A stretch of DNA of 64,000 nt. Origin: a bacterium (GTDB taxonomy: Bacteria; Elusimicrobiota; Elusimicrobia; Elusimicrobiales; UBA9959). Location of the stretch: assembly GCA_021789695.1 (NCBI GenBank), contig JAJYJH010000006.1:1-64000 (forward strand). The letters run 5' to 3'. Positions 54,190 to 64,000 of this stretch are shown here, piece after piece. The translations under genes were made by a program, and so were the position numbers. Position 1 is the stretch's first letter; every line of letters starts with the position of its first letter. A model generated the notes under the pieces. That model had not been told where the DNA came from, searched no databases, and worked only from the letters and a program-made list of their open reading frames with translations.

Positions 54190-57100
54190 TCAGTGTATTA
54201 TGCCGACCTTGCGCAGCACCACCTTGCTCCCCTTGGGACTGGACGCCTTGACCCTCACGATATATCCTCCCTTGGAGACTATGCCGCCAAGGCCGTTTGT
54301 CCCGTCCCAGATCACATGATTCGGCCCCAGCGTGCCTCCGGGGGTGCCGCTGTCAAAATGAAACTCCCTGACGACATAGCCCAGCAGATCATAGATGGTC
54401 ATTGTGACCTCGGCATTGTCATTGAGAATGTAATTGATATCCGCCCTACCCTCCACTCCGCCCTTGCGCAGATCCACCGGATTGGGGTAGTTGGAAACGT
54501 AGACCGGCTTGCCGGAGCTGTCGTTATAGAGCGGGCTGAACAGGCTTGAACCTATCGAGGTGCCGGCCGGCGTGGAGACTGCCGACCAGTCCGAAGCCTG
54601 GCCGGCGAAGTTCCAAGCCCGCACCCGGTAAGTATAATACGTGTCAAGCGCCCTCGGCGTCTCGCCCGGGACGTTGGGGTCGCCGACAGTATAGATGTTG
54701 TCCACGGCACCGCCCATCTTGAAGCCGGGCACCGCGGCTATGGTCCTCCAGACGGGGTCGGTACCGCTCCGCTCCTGTATCTGGTAGGACATTATGTTGG
54801 ACTCGGGATCAGCGGACTGGTCCCACTTCAGGGTATAGGTCTGGCCGGAAGAGACCCCGGCCGGCACCTGCGGCTCCGGCGCGCCAGGGGTGGTGGGCTT
54901 GGTGGTGTCCAGGCGGTAGATCAACACCGGGACGCCGTTGACGCTGGGCACGTAGGTGCCGTCGGCCATGCGCCCGCGCACCGACAGGACATAACCGCGG
55001 TCGGAAACCGTCTCCCCCCACGCCGTATGAGGGCCCTTGAAGGAGCCCTGCACGCCGCGCTGCTCTATACTGAACGTGGTGCCGTCCACTTTGGAGACCA
55101 GCATTATCTCGTTGCCGACGTATACTATGCCCTCGGCGGCGAAGCCGTCGGTGGACTGCACCGTGAAGGAGGAGGTGTTGATCTCTATCCGGCTGGTCAG
55201 CTTGGTTATATGGCCGGGCGAAAGGGCCACGTTGGAGACCTTGCCGGAAAGCACGTCCCCTAGGTTCTGCCAGGACCCGGTCTCCCCGGTCGGGTCCAGA
55301 TAGTTGTCCCCGAGCGCCACCTCGTACTGCACCACGGGCCCGGAAGCCGGGTCCCACATGGCCGGCAACTGGGTGGTCTGCGCGGACCAGGCCGACGGCA
55401 CGGCGCCGAGCTGGGAAACGGCCTCCAGGACGCGGGAGTTGTTGACGCTGTTCCCGACGAAGTAGAGAGGTTTGCCGCTGCCGTCGTCCACGATCTTGTC
55501 AGGGATATAATCCAGGTTCAGGTCGAAGTCCAGCAGCCCGTCTCCGTCTATGTCGAACGAGGGCAGGCCGGAGTTGTTTAGCGAGACATTGACGCACTTG
55601 CCGGTGCCGTAGAAATCAAAATTATCCGGGATCCCGTCGCCGTTGATATCGATCAGCGGCTCGGCGGCCTTGCAGCCCGAGGCGGTGTAGCCGGTGATCC
55701 AGCCCTTCCAGCCGGGCGGCACGCTGCCGTACTGCACGCTGGCGGTGTTCGCCAGCGGCAGGTTGTTGGAGCCCATCACGACGTTCCCGCTGGAGTCCGT
55801 CAGCGCGTAGGCCGGGTAGCCGTTAGGAGCGATCATGATGTTCTTGTAGACGGGCGTGAGCGGGATGACGGCCGGGGCTATCAGCACCTCGTCGGAGGGC
55901 ATCGGATAGACGTCGCCGAAGTTCTGGCCGGCGGCCAGCGCCATCCCGCCTACGCCGCGGATGTCGGTGAAGTTAGCCAGGGACAGGCTGGCGAGGTGGC
56001 CGAGCACGTTGGCGCCGGAGAGGTCAGTTCCGGAACTTATATCGCAGGTCAGATGGAACATGACGGGCGTCGTGGAGATGATCGTGTACGGCAGGTTGCC
56101 GTCCTGGATGTTTATGGAGATGCCGTTCTTGAACGGCTCCGTGGAGGAATGGTCCACGTAGCCGAGGAGTTCGTCGGTAATCGGGTTGAACGCGCCGGTC
56201 CCGTCGTCCTTCCACAGCGCCACCCGAGACAGGTCCCCGTCGCCCAAGCCGGTCACGGAGCCGGCGATGGTGCCGCCCTGCGTGATGACGAGCTGGCCCA
56301 CGTCCACGAAAGCGGTCCCGGTATTCATGGTGAACGTCAGCATCGGCACGTTCCGGGTCCCCCGCTCCGCCGATTTCGGGGCGAGGGTGTTGGCGGCGAC
56401 CGCCAGCGTGACGGCCTGTATCGGCACCAGGCTGGAACCGTACGGGTAAACGTCCGTGTAAGTCCCCTTCGGCAGGGTCTTCGTGATGCCGAAGTAGATG
56501 TCGGGCGAAACGTCGTGAGGCGCGTTGACCGTCAGCCACGACTTGTCGCGTATCATCACGCCCACCTTGTTGGCTTTTATCGCCTGCTCGCCTATATCGT
56601 AGACGACGAAGAAGGTCTGGGCCAGCGGACTCAGCGTCTGCACCTGCGACAGGCTGACCGTTATCTGCGTGTTGAGCGGGTTGTTCTGGTCGAACAGGTC
56701 CACCTTGCGCACCAGATCGCCGACCGGGTGGTTGATCTGCGGCGTCAGCACGTCGCCCAGCTTCAGGCCGCGGGCAGTGATGTCCAGGTACGGGCGGCCT
56801 AGGGCGTCGATGCCCGTACTGTCGTAGGTCATCAACTCGGCGTTGCTCAGGTAAACGTTGCCCGAGGACGGGAAGCCGGCCGTGGACTGCACTACGAGGT
56901 GGAACGGAACCGTATCCGTGGACGCGAAGTAGGAGACCAGCGAGGTCCTGGCCTCCGAGATGTTCACGTCGTTCACGTCGAGGATGTCGTTCTGGTTCGA
57001 GTCCTGGTAGATGGACACGAATTTAACGTCGGTGTTCTTGCCGAAAGGTGCGTTCGGGTCATTGGAGGCGCCGGTGCGCTGCAGCTTGATGGCGCTCCAG

Positions 57101-60100
57101 CGCGCGTTGCCGGCGTCCGTAATCAGGTTAAAGCGCGTCATCGCCACCCCCGTCTGGGCCTGGCCGACCCCGCCCGCCTGGACAAGGTCCGCGGCCATGT
57201 CGTACACGCCGAGGTTGACGTTGGACGGTATCTCCTTGATGGTGACCGGGGCGGTGTTGATCGGCCACGTAGAGAGCGTGATGGTGTTGGGGATGCCTAT
57301 CGTGAAGTTGGACGCTGAGTTGATGCTCAGCCCGACGGTAGAGCCGACCAGGGCGAACTGGGACAGGTCGTAGCTGACAAAGGCGCAGGCCGGGGTAGTG
57401 GTTATCACCATCGGCGTCTTAAGCACGATGTTGACGGTGCCCGAGGAGAAGGCCTCGTTGCCGTAGGACAGCAGATTGGGATAGTTGCCGGCCGTGTCCG
57501 AGGACGTGTCGGCGGAGTCCAGCAGGCAGTTGCCGTTGGAGTCCTTCCAGACCTTGACCAGGTCTATGTCCGAATCGTTCGCCGTGCCCACCCGGTTCAC
57601 CTTTATGCCCTGCAGCAGCGCGGAGGTGTGGTCGACGCTCATCTTCATCGCCAGCAGCCCGACGTTCTTGTCGTTCTGCACCGCGGAGACCGGCGAGATG
57701 TCGTCCGGAGTAAGCGTCACGTTGTTCAGGGTCGGCATGACCACGGAGTTGGCGCTCTCAGCCGGGTCCAGGAACTGCGCGACGTGCCCGGAATTGGCCG
57801 GACCGAAGTAGAAGTTGGTTTCGTCCGGCACCTCGACGCCCAGCACGTCGTTCTGCGGCGTGAGCGCCGCGTTGGAGAAGTTGGAGGCCTTGTCTATGTC
57901 CATCGTGACGAAGACTACGGTAGGCGTGGAGCCTATCACCACGTAGTCCTGGTTGTTGAGGGCCGGATCCTTCACGTAGATCGTGGCCTTGCCGACCGGG
58001 TCGTTCGCGCCGAAACGGCCCTCGCCTATCAGCGTATCGGAGGTGTCCTGGCCGGTGACCGGGTCGCGGTCGAAGGTGCCGTTGCCGTTGTCCTTCCAGA
58101 CCCTTATATCCGCCACGTCCGAGTCGTAACCGTTGAGGCCGGACGGCTGTACGCGGGAGAGCCTGAAGCCGGTCCAGCGCACGCCGTAGCCGGACGTCGT
58201 GAGCGTCATCTTCATGAACGGATAGTTGAGCCAGCCCTGCTGCACGGCCATGCCCAGCGCCGCCCCGGAGGAGTGGTTGACCACGGGCGTGTTGAACACG
58301 CCGCGCGTGACCATCGTGATCGCCCCCGCCGCGAGGCCGGAGTAATGGACGATCTCGTTGTCGGCCATCAGGTACCCGGCGGAGGAGAGGCCGGCGGTGG
58401 AGGTCACCAGCCAGGCCGCGTCCATCGGGCCGGGGCTGGTCACGTTCTGCGCCAGCCGTACGGTAGGGGTCGAGACCCCGCCGCCGTAAGCGAACACAGG
58501 CTCGGTCAGCACGGTCATCGTGCTGGGGGCGGAAATGATCTCGCGCACCTGCGAGACGTAGGTCAGGTTGGAGGTGGAGGAATAGACGTTCGGCAGCGAG
58601 ATGGAGTTTTTCGCCGGATCGTCGAAGTAGGGGCTGTTCTGCGGGAACGACCCCCGCGCCATGTACGCGCCCAGCGTCCGGGGGTTGCCGAGCGAGTCGT
58701 TGGGCATGGCGGAGTCCCGGATGTCGTAAGTCAGGAAATAGCGCTGCGAGACGTTGGCCGCCTTGGCCATGTCCGGGGTAATAATGCGCTGGGCGGTGCT
58801 GATGTCGACCCTGGCCACCAGCGGGCCGTAGATGGTATTGCCGAAGGTGCCGGTGCCTATCAACTGGTCGTTCGGGCCGAGGAAGCCGTTATTGTCGGAG
58901 TCGTACCAGATCTTGACGGCCGACACGTCGGGGATGGCGGTGCCGTCCTGTATCGCGCTGCCGGTGGCGTAGACCAGCATCCAGCGCCACAGCGCGTCGG
59001 CGACGTCGGTCTGCATCGTGAACTGCAGAATGGGCTGGTTCACCGCCTTCTGCTGCAGGTTCTCGCCGGTTATCGTATCGGAGGCCTTGACAAGCACGTT
59101 GTCGGGGTACTCGTTGACCTTGCCGATGAGCGAAAGCGTCTTGCCCGGGGCCATAACGCCTATGTTCAGCGGGCTCATGGTCTTGGTGGACGGAGCCACC
59201 GAGAAGTAGTCGGTAGTCCGCACGGCCATGCCCAGATACGCCGTATCGGAAACGGTGGCCAGCGGGTCTATGTCGTAAGTCAGGAAATAGTCCTTCGGGG
59301 ACACGTAGATGGTCTGGCCGTCCATGTTACCGCTGCTCCCGATCAGCGGCAGCACCGCCTGCCCGGAGACCACCGTGCCGCTGGACCACGCCATCTCCGG
59401 AGTGCCCTCGGCGCCGCGGGTCAGGCCGCCGAACGCGTTGTTGAGCACGTCCACGGTGCTGTAGTAGACGACCTCCTTGAGCGACGGGTCCGGCTGGCCG
59501 TCGTTGATGATCAGGCGGCCGGGCGCCATCGGGAAAGGGCTGTCCGACGGGAAGAAATTCTGTATATTGGTCACCCTGAGGACGGTGTCGGTGGACACGA
59601 GCGGGGTCCTGAGCGTGTCGTAGGGGAAGACGCGCTTGTTGACGCTCGGCAGCACCACCTCGGTGTCGTGGACCGTCCCGGTGGTCTCCAGCAGGCCGTC
59701 GCCGTTGGAGTCGTACCAGAGGCTGACGCGTTTGACGTCGGTCACCTTGTTCCAGAGGGCGGCGTTGCCGTTCTCGGACGCGGGCACCCAGCGGTCCAGT
59801 TTGAGACCGTTCCAGATAGCGGAACCGGTGGTACCCTTGATCTGCATCGTCAGCCTGGCCACGGGCTGGTTCACGTCGTTCTGCGTGACGAAAGATGGCT
59901 TGCTGAAGTTGTTGGGCGACGACTTATTCACGTCGGACAGGTAGACCACGTCGGCCGTGGCGTACAGCGGCACCGTGGAAGAGACTACCGGAGAGAACGC
60001 CCCGACCACGCCGTCCACCAGGCTGACGCCGGAGGTTTCCAGGCGCGCGCCGTGCGTGACGCCCGGCACCGCGTCCGGCTGGAACTCATAGACCACGAAA

Positions 60101-63100
60101 TAGGTCTTGGTGTCTATCGACACCTCGCCGTCCACGCCCGGGTTGTATAGCGGCAGCACGAAGGTGCCCGGGTCGGCCGGGTTGAAGGTCGGCGGGTTGG
60201 ACGGATCCGTGACCTCCTTGTCCACGGCCTGATCGAAGACCCCGTTGCCGTTGGAGTCCAGGAACAGGCGCATGCTCTTTATGTCCTGGCCTGAGCCCGT
60301 GCCTGTCTTGATAATCCTGAAGGATTTGATGGTGCCCACGAAATTATCCGTCCAGGCGTGAATGGCCAGGAAGCCGGCGCGCTCCGTGCCCTGTTCCACG
60401 TAATCGTACTGCCCCGGGGAAACGCCTGGCTGCCACCAGGCCGCTATGTCGTCGCCGCTGATGTTGACCGTGGCAGGCTGGTTCAGCACCGGCGAGGTGG
60501 CGGTCTGTATCGGGAAGTTGTTGTAGGCCACGCCGACGAACGTGGAGTCCAGCACCACGAACGACGGGTTGTCCATCACCAGGCCGAACGTGCGCGGCGT
60601 GGCGGCCACGGTCGACATGCGCACGGCGAAGAAGAAGTTGCGCGGCGCGTCGGAAACTATGGCCGCGGTGGACACCTTGGCCTTGAGATTATCGAAGCGC
60701 CAGCCCATCAGGGTGGAGTCCCAGGTGCCGGTGGACATCAGGATGTCGGTCGGCGCGCCGCCGAGCACCGACTCCCCGTCGAAGAGACCCAGCTGGCCGG
60801 CCGTCGAATTGTCTGCGTACATGCCTATGTCTATGATGTCCGAATGCGACAGCGTGCCGGAACTCTTGATCTGCACGGAATCCAGGTAGGCCGGCGGAGC
60901 GCCCACGGGCATCGTCTGCATAGTCAGGCGCAGCATCGGCACCGGGGCCGGAACGTCGGGAATCAGGCCGTCGCCCTGGTAGATGGCGGTTTTCGTGATG
61001 CCGATGGAGGTCTTGCTGACCGGCAGCGGGTCCTCCGGGGAAAAATCCCTGGGCGTTATTACGAGGCCCGACAGGACTACGTCCCCGTCCGACTGCTGCG
61101 GCAGGCCGCGGTCGCCGTCGTTGGTATAGCCGTAGATGCCGGGCATATTGTAGTCCGTGACGTTGACCTTCAGCGTCTCGACCATCGTGTCGTAAAGCTG
61201 CAGCGTGCGCTGCCCCTGGTCGGCTTTGACGAAGGTATAGTCCGTGGTATTGTTGATGGCGTCGCGCAGGTCGGCGGAGCCGCCCGAGTTGGTCGCCATG
61301 TTTACCTTGCCGACGTAGTAATCGCCGTTCACCGGGTCGCCGGTGGCGACGTTGCCGAAACGGTCCCTGACCTTCAGCGTTATGTAGCCCGGAGTTTGCA
61401 CGCGCAGCGGGCTGGCCAGCGTGTAGGGATGGTGCAGCGTGAAGTAGGCGGCCGTACTCGGGGTTATGTATTCGTCCTGGGAGATCTGCGGGAAACTGAC
61501 GTTGTCCCTGGAGATATAGGAGTTCGCGGTTATCGTGGCGGAGCCGACTATCTTGTCCCAGACGTAGATGTTGGCGAACGAGTAGCCCGCCGGGATGCTT
61601 ATGTCGTAGGGGTTGGTATTCAGCAGCTTCCAGCTCGCGTTGGAGTCCACGACCTGGGCAGTGGGGTCTATGCCGCCGAAAGTGGTATTGCGAACGGCCG
61701 AGAAGCGCACCGTTACCGGCGTATCCGTGGTTGTGTTGTTGTCGTAATAGTCCTTGAGCGCCGCCGTCACCACCGTGGGCGTGGTTATCCCCGCCGCATA
61801 GCTGGCGTATTGCACCGTGGAGCCGGCAATCAGCCGCCTGGCCGGGGTATAGAAGGTTATGTGGTCAGGGGCCGCCGGCACCACCGTGTAGGACGAGACA
61901 GCCGGCAGCCAGCCCTTGGGCTGCACCGTAGTGACGGTGAGCTGGTGGGTCGGGAAGGACGTCAGCGTGTCTATCATGTAGAAGCTGGTGGTCGCCTGCC
62001 CGAGGGCCATTTTGGCGGTGCCCGGGTTCGGCACGAAATTGCCGGTGTTAGGCGCGGAGAACTGCACGTTCCCGCCGGAATCCGAGGCCATGGCGAACGC
62101 AATCCCCGCGCCGACCGCGTCCTCCTGGCCGCCGGCCACGGGCGTCGGGTTGCCGTAATGGTCCTCTATCGAGATCATGAAGTTCTGCGACGTCGCCCCG
62201 GCCGTCAGCACCTGGCCCGCCCCGGAACTGACGTTGACGCGGAAGGTCAGGTCCGGCTGGATGGTGACCGACTGAGTAGACGCGGCCCACCCCTGCTGGG
62301 CAGGCACCGAAACCTCGACTATCGGCCTTATCAGCGTGGAGGAGGACGGATACACCGAGGAGGCCGTGGTGTCCATATAATAGAACGTCGCGAAATAGGA
62401 GTTCAGCGGAATGTCCACGGTGGTCACCGTAGAGGCGAAGACCGGCGGGAAGGCCCCGGAAACGGAACTGGAGGCCGAGAAGGAGAACGAGTCGTTTATC
62501 AACGAGGGCTGGCGCGTATAGGTGGAGAGCAGCACCGTCACGTCCTGAGTGCTGACCGACGGGTTCTGGAACATATCCAGCAGGATAGCGCGGAAATACT
62601 CTACGTCGCCGAGAGGCCCGGTAATCTTGCCGGCCGTCATCGTGCGCGGGACGTTGCCGAAGGCCACCTGCGCGATCTGCGCCGGATCCATCTCCAGCTG
62701 ATGTATGGCCGGCTGCATCGAGCCGGAACGGGCCTCTATCTGCCAGTAGCCGGGGCGCCCGCCCTCGCCGGTGTTCGTGGCCGGAGAAGTGCCGGAGTAG
62801 GACGAGGCCCTGTCGTGGTAGCGGAACGAGGCCTGCGTCTGTCCGGGCAGGACCGGGACCGCGTTGATAAATTGGTCGTTCAGCGTGTTGCGGAAGCCGT
62901 AATCGCCGATATTGCCGAATGTGGCGATGTTCCCGCGGCCCAGCCCTTGATGCACGGTAATCTGGGAACTGGGCAGGCCCAGGTAGACATCGGTCTCGCC
63001 CTGCATGGTCACGTTGTTAAAATCGTCGCGGCGCTCCACGGTGAAGAAAGCGCCTGTCCCCGCCATTTCCTGGATGCCGACCAGCGCCGCCGGCTGGCTG

Positions 63101-64000
63101 GAGACGAAGATCAGTTTGGTGGGCGTACCGCCCGTAGTGATCATCTCCCCGGTCACGTTCTGGCGGGCCGCGACGTAGGTGTCGTAAGTGGCCGGGACCA
63201 GCGTGGTGGTGCCGACCCAGACGCGCGCCCAGTCCCCGGACTTGCTGGAAACCTGGTAGGCGACCTGCGTGGAGATGCCCACCTGGCCGTTCATGTCCGT
63301 ATAGGCCATGGTGGAAACGCCGATGTTGAGCCAGCTGCCGCCGTTCCAGTAGACGAGAGAGCCGGTGGAGCCGTAGACCTCGCTTATGTTCATCACCGCG
63401 GGCAGCCCGGCGGAAGAGATGTTGTTGTCGTAGGCGTCGGTCAGCTGCGCCGTGATCGGCTGCACTCCAGGCGAGAGCAGCGAACCCGCAGGGACCTGGG
63501 TGTTGTCGGTCGGGCTGACGTGATAGACGCTCGGAGGACCCGGAGAGACGTAAAGCGCCAGCGGCGGGTTCACGCTTATGGAGGGGACGAGAGAATCGTA
63601 CGCGCCTATCGTGTCCGGGCCGGCCTTTCTGAGCGTGAACCAGCTGACCAGGTCTTTCACGCCGTAGTCGGAGGCCGCGTAGCCGGTGGAAGGGGCGGTC
63701 AGACTGGGGGCCTGCAGCGAATCCACCTGGGAGGTCACCACGAAGGTGGCCGTGCCGAGGTAGACGTTGGGCCCGGTGGAGCAGACGTTGCCGTAGACGT
63801 CGTGCACCGACAGTTCGGCGGAGAAAGGGGTTCCGGCCACCACGCCGGTGGAGGCCACCGTCATGGACATGCCGACCGCAGGACCGGGGTAGACCGTCAT
63901 AGTGGAAAGGCCGGTCTGGTAGGAAGCCGGAGAGGCCGTGGTGGTCGCCGCCATCACGGTGTAGGTGCTTATGGAGGTATGCGGATCCACCGGGAAGACC
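54190..64000 (-). CDS. Giant modular surface protein with FlgD/T9SS-like C-terminus (partial at right edge)
   Basis: The frame is open through the right edge, so more than 3,260 residues are visible and the start lies outside. The first third has about seven Ig-like units marked by D-x-(Y/F)-x-N (VHDVYGNV, LTDAYDNN, IEDHYGNP, VRDRFGNV). The middle has about eight units of 150-200 residues, each with a calcium-loop-like DxNxDG motif (DSNGNGVFD, DSNGDGLLE, DSNQNDILD, DINGDGIPD). Four short insertions follow an ExxxY...RG...H..G pattern. A fibronectin-III-like domain comes near the end, and the last 95 residues (YPNPVDLRKGG ... MTIYDLLGYVV ... WDGTNGLGG) match FlgD-like or type IX cargo domains. 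It is Thr/Ser-rich and likely displayed on the surface. It precedes the PorV-TPR/motor genes. Confidence 0.82.
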   Translation of the reverse strand, partial: VFPVDPHTSISTYTVMAATTTASPASYQTGLSTMTVYPGPAVGMSMTVASTGVVAGTPFSAELSVHDVYGNVCSTGPNVYLGTATFVVTSQVDSLQAPSLTAPSTGYAASDYGVKDLVSWFTLRKAGPDTIGAYDSLVPSISVNPPLALYVSPGPPSVYHVSPTDNTQVPAGSLLSPGVQPITAQLTDAYDNNISSAGLPAVMNISEVYGSTGSLVYWNGGSWLNIGVSTMAYTDMNGQVGISTQVAYQVSSKSGDWARVWVGTTTLVPATYDTYVAARQNVTGEMITTGGTPTKLIFVSSQPAALVGIQEMAGTGAFFTVERRDDFNNVTMQGETDVYLGLPSSQITVHQGLGRGNIATFGNIGDYGFRNTLNDQFINAVPVLPGQTQASFRYHDRASSYSGTSPATNTGEGGRPGYWQIEARSGSMQPAIHQLEMDPAQIAQVAFGNVPRTMTAGKITGPLGDVEYFRAILLDMFQNPSVSTQDVTVLLSTYTRQPSLINDSFSFSASSSVSGAFPPVFASTVTTVDIPLNSYFATFYYMDTTASSVYPSSSTLIRPIVEVSVPAQQGWAASTQSVTIQPDLTFRVNVSSGAGQVLTAGATSQNFMISIEDHYGNPTPVAGGQEDAVGAGIAFAMASDSGGNVQFSAPNTGNFVPNPGTAKMALGQATTSFYMIDTLTSFPTHQLTVTTVQPKGWLPAVSSYTVVPAAPDHITFYTPARRLIAGSTVQYASYAAGITTPTVVTAALKDYYDNNTTTDTPVTVRFSAVRNTTFGGIDPTAQVVDSNASWKLLNTNPYDISIPAGYSFANIYVWDKIVGSATITANSYISRDNVSFPQISQDEYITPSTAAYFTLHHPYTLASPLRVQTPGYITLKVRDRFGNVATGDPVNGDYYVGKVNMATNSGGSADLRDAINNTTDYTFVKADQGQRTLQLYDTMVETLKVNVTDYNMPGIYGYTNDGDRGLPQQSDGDVVLSGLVITPRDFSPEDPLPVSKTSIGITKTAIYQGDGLIPDVPAPVPMLRLTMQTMPVGAPPAYLDSVQIKSSGTLSHSDIIDIGMYADNSTAGQLGLFDGESVLGGAPTDILMSTGTWDSTLMGWRFDNLKAKVSTAAIVSDAPRNFFFAVRMSTVAATPRTFGLVMDNPSFVVLDSTFVGVAYNNFPIQTATSPVLNQPATVNISGDDIAAWWQPGVSPGQYDYVEQGTERAGFLAIHAWTDNFVGTIKSFRIIKTGTGSGQDIKSMRLFLDSNGNGVFDQAVDKEVTDPSNPPTFNPADPGTFVLPLYNPGVDGEVSIDTKTYFVVYEFQPDAVPGVTHGARLETSGVSLVDGVVGAFSPVVSSTVPLYATADVVYLSDVNKSSPNNFSKPSFVTQNDVNQPVARLTMQIKGTTGSAIWNGLKLDRWVPASENGNAALWNKVTDVKRVSLWYDSNGDGLLETTGTVHDTEVVLPSVNKRVFPYDTLRTPLVSTDTVLRVTNIQNFFPSDSPFPMAPGRLIINDGQPDPSLKEVVYYSTVDVLNNAFGGLTRGAEGTPEMAWSSGTVVSGQAVLPLIGSSGNMDGQTIYVSPKDYFLTYDIDPLATVSDTAYLGMAVRTTDYFSVAPSTKTMSPLNIGVMAPGKTLSLIGKVNEYPDNVLVKASDTITGENLQQKAVNQPILQFTMQTDVADALWRWMLVYATGSAIQDGTAIPDVSAVKIWYDSDNNGFLGPNDQLIGTGTFGNTIYGPLVARVDISTAQRIITPDMAKAANVSQRYFLTYDIRDSAMPNDSLGNPRTLGAYMARGSFPQNSPYFDDPAKNSISLPNVYSSTSNLTYVSQVREIISAPSTMTVLTEPVFAYGGGVSTPTVRLAQNVTSPGPMDAAWLVTSTAGLSSAGYLMADNEIVHYSGLAAGAITMVTRGVFNTPVVNHSSGAALGMAVQQGWLNYPFMKMTLTTSGYGVRWTGFRLSRVQPSGLNGYDSDVADIRVWKDNGNGTFDRDPVTGQDTSDTLIGEGRFGANDPVGKATIYVKDPALNNQDYVVIGSTPTVVFVTMDIDKASNFSNAALTPQNDVLGVEVPDETNFYFGPANSGHVAQFLDPAESANSVVMPTLNNVTLTPDDISPVSAVQNDKNVGLLAMKMSVDHTSALLQGIKVNRVGTANDSDIDLVKVWKDSNGNCLLDSADTSSDTAGNYPNLLSYGNEAFSSGTVNIVLKTPMVITTTPACAFVSYDLSQFALVGSTVGLSINSASNFTIGIPNTITLSTWPINTAPVTIKEIPSNVNLGVYDMAADLVQAGGVGQAQTGVAMTRFNLITDAGNARWSAIKLQRTGASNDPNAPFGKNTDVKFVSIYQDSNQNDILDVNDVNISEARTSLVSYFASTDTVPFHLVVQSTAGFPSSGNVYLSNAELMTYDSTGIDALGRPYLDITARGLKLGDVLTPQINHPVGDLVRKVDLFDQNNPLNTQITVSLSQVQTLSPLAQTFFVVYDIGEQAIKANKVGVMIRDKSWLTVNAPHDVSPDIYFGITKTLPKGTYTDVYPYGSSLVPIQAVTLAVAANTLAPKSAERGTRNVPMLTFTMNTGTAFVDVGQLVITQGGTIAGSVTGLGDGDLSRVALWKDDGTGAFNPITDELLGYVDHSSTEPFKNGISINIQDGNLPYTIISTTPVMFHLTCDISSGTDLSGANVLGHLASLSLANFTDIRGVGGMALAAGQNFGDVYPMPSDEVLIAPAVIPLTPVYKNIMIAPNGYPAYALTDSSGNVVMGSNNLPLANTASVQYGSVPPGWKGWITGYTASGCKAAEPLIDINGDGIPDNFDFYGTGKCVNVSLNNSGLPSFDIDGDGLLDFDLNLDYIPDKIVDDGSGKPLYFVGNSVNNSRVLEAVSQLGAVPSAWSAQTTQLPAMWDPASGPVVQYEVALGDNYLDPTGETGSWQNLGDVLSGKVSNVALSPGHITKLTSRIEINTSSFTVQSTDGFAAEGIVYVGNEIMLVSKVDGTTFSIEQRGVQGSFKGPHTAWGETVSDRGYVLSVRGRMADGTYVPSVNGVPVLIYRLDTTKPTTPGAPEPQVPAGVSSGQTYTLKWDQSADPESNIMSYQIQERSGTDPVWRTIAAVPGFKMGGAVDNIYTVGDPNVPGETPRALDTYYTYRVRAWNFAGQASDWSAVSTPAGTSIGSSLFSPLYNDSSGKPVYVSNYPNPVDLRKGGVEGRADINYILNDNAEVTMTIYDLLGYVVREFHFDSGTPGGTLGPNHVIWDGTNGLGGIVSKGGYIVRVKASSPKGSKVVLRKVGIIH

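Noticed and set aside
57628-60150. Open frame of 840 codons on the plus strand
   Set aside because: It is the antisense of the giant surface-protein gene; repeats there create matching artefacts. No ribosome site or homology.

Overview
The window looks like chromosomal DNA of a high-GC, Gram-negative, didermic bacterium. It encodes outer-membrane barrel proteins, PorV/PorQ-type proteins, OmpA-like peptidoglycan binding and many signal peptides. Repeated PorV-like genes, very large surface proteins with FlgD/T9SS-like C-terminal domains and an inositol-lipid locus fit an Elusimicrobiota-like or FCB-related lineage, but that assignment is inference. I saw no rRNA, tRNA or CRISPR; the one stable RNA gene is tmRNA (ssrA).

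Layout. 1-3.6 kb: a lipid locus with an RND exporter fragment, a CDP-alcohol phosphatidyltransferase, inositol-3-phosphate synthase and a PgpA-type phosphatase. 3.6-12.7 kb: a phosphate/polyphosphate island with an outer-membrane porin and PstS behind tandem Pho-box-like repeats, and an operon phoB-phoR-CYTH-ppk1-CHAD in which the CHAD gene is frameshifted. 12.7-22 kb: tilS, metG, nnrE, a membrane protein, sppA, two GGDEF diguanylate cyclases and a polytopic membrane protein. 22-25.5 kb: a c-di-GMP-I riboswitch with a terminator, ahead of a secreted kelch protein and a PorV-like protein. 25.5-26.8 kb: a truncated serine recombinase running into the 3' end of ssrA, the scar of an integrated element. 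26.8-45 kb: housekeeping genes (mfd, alr, PBP1A, two SurA/PpiC-type foldases, pdxA, ddl, mnmA) mixed with uncharacterised envelope proteins.

45-64 kb is the most unusual part. It is one minus-strand block: a giant surface protein (over 3,260 residues, continuing past the window), a second c-di-GMP-I riboswitch behind a consensus promoter, a PorV-like protein with a TPR tail, a natural FliF-FliG fusion with a signal peptide and its own TPR tail, a long coiled-coil protein with eleven-residue repeats, FlbD, MotA, MotB and a lipoprotein. No flagellar rod, hook, filament, FliM or FliN gene is in view. The rotor-like and stator proteins carry changes at classical torque residues. I infer a c-di-GMP-controlled, ion-driven envelope machine that serves a surface protein, possibly for gliding or adhesion, rather than an ordinary flagellum.

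Two layers of regulation are visible. Both c-di-GMP riboswitches precede PorV-like genes that lie next to a secreted protein with a FlgD/T9SS-like C-terminus, and two diguanylate cyclases lie close to the first riboswitch. Separately, many genes have a TATAAT-like -10 box only 6-8 bases before the start codon, which predicts frequent leaderless transcripts.
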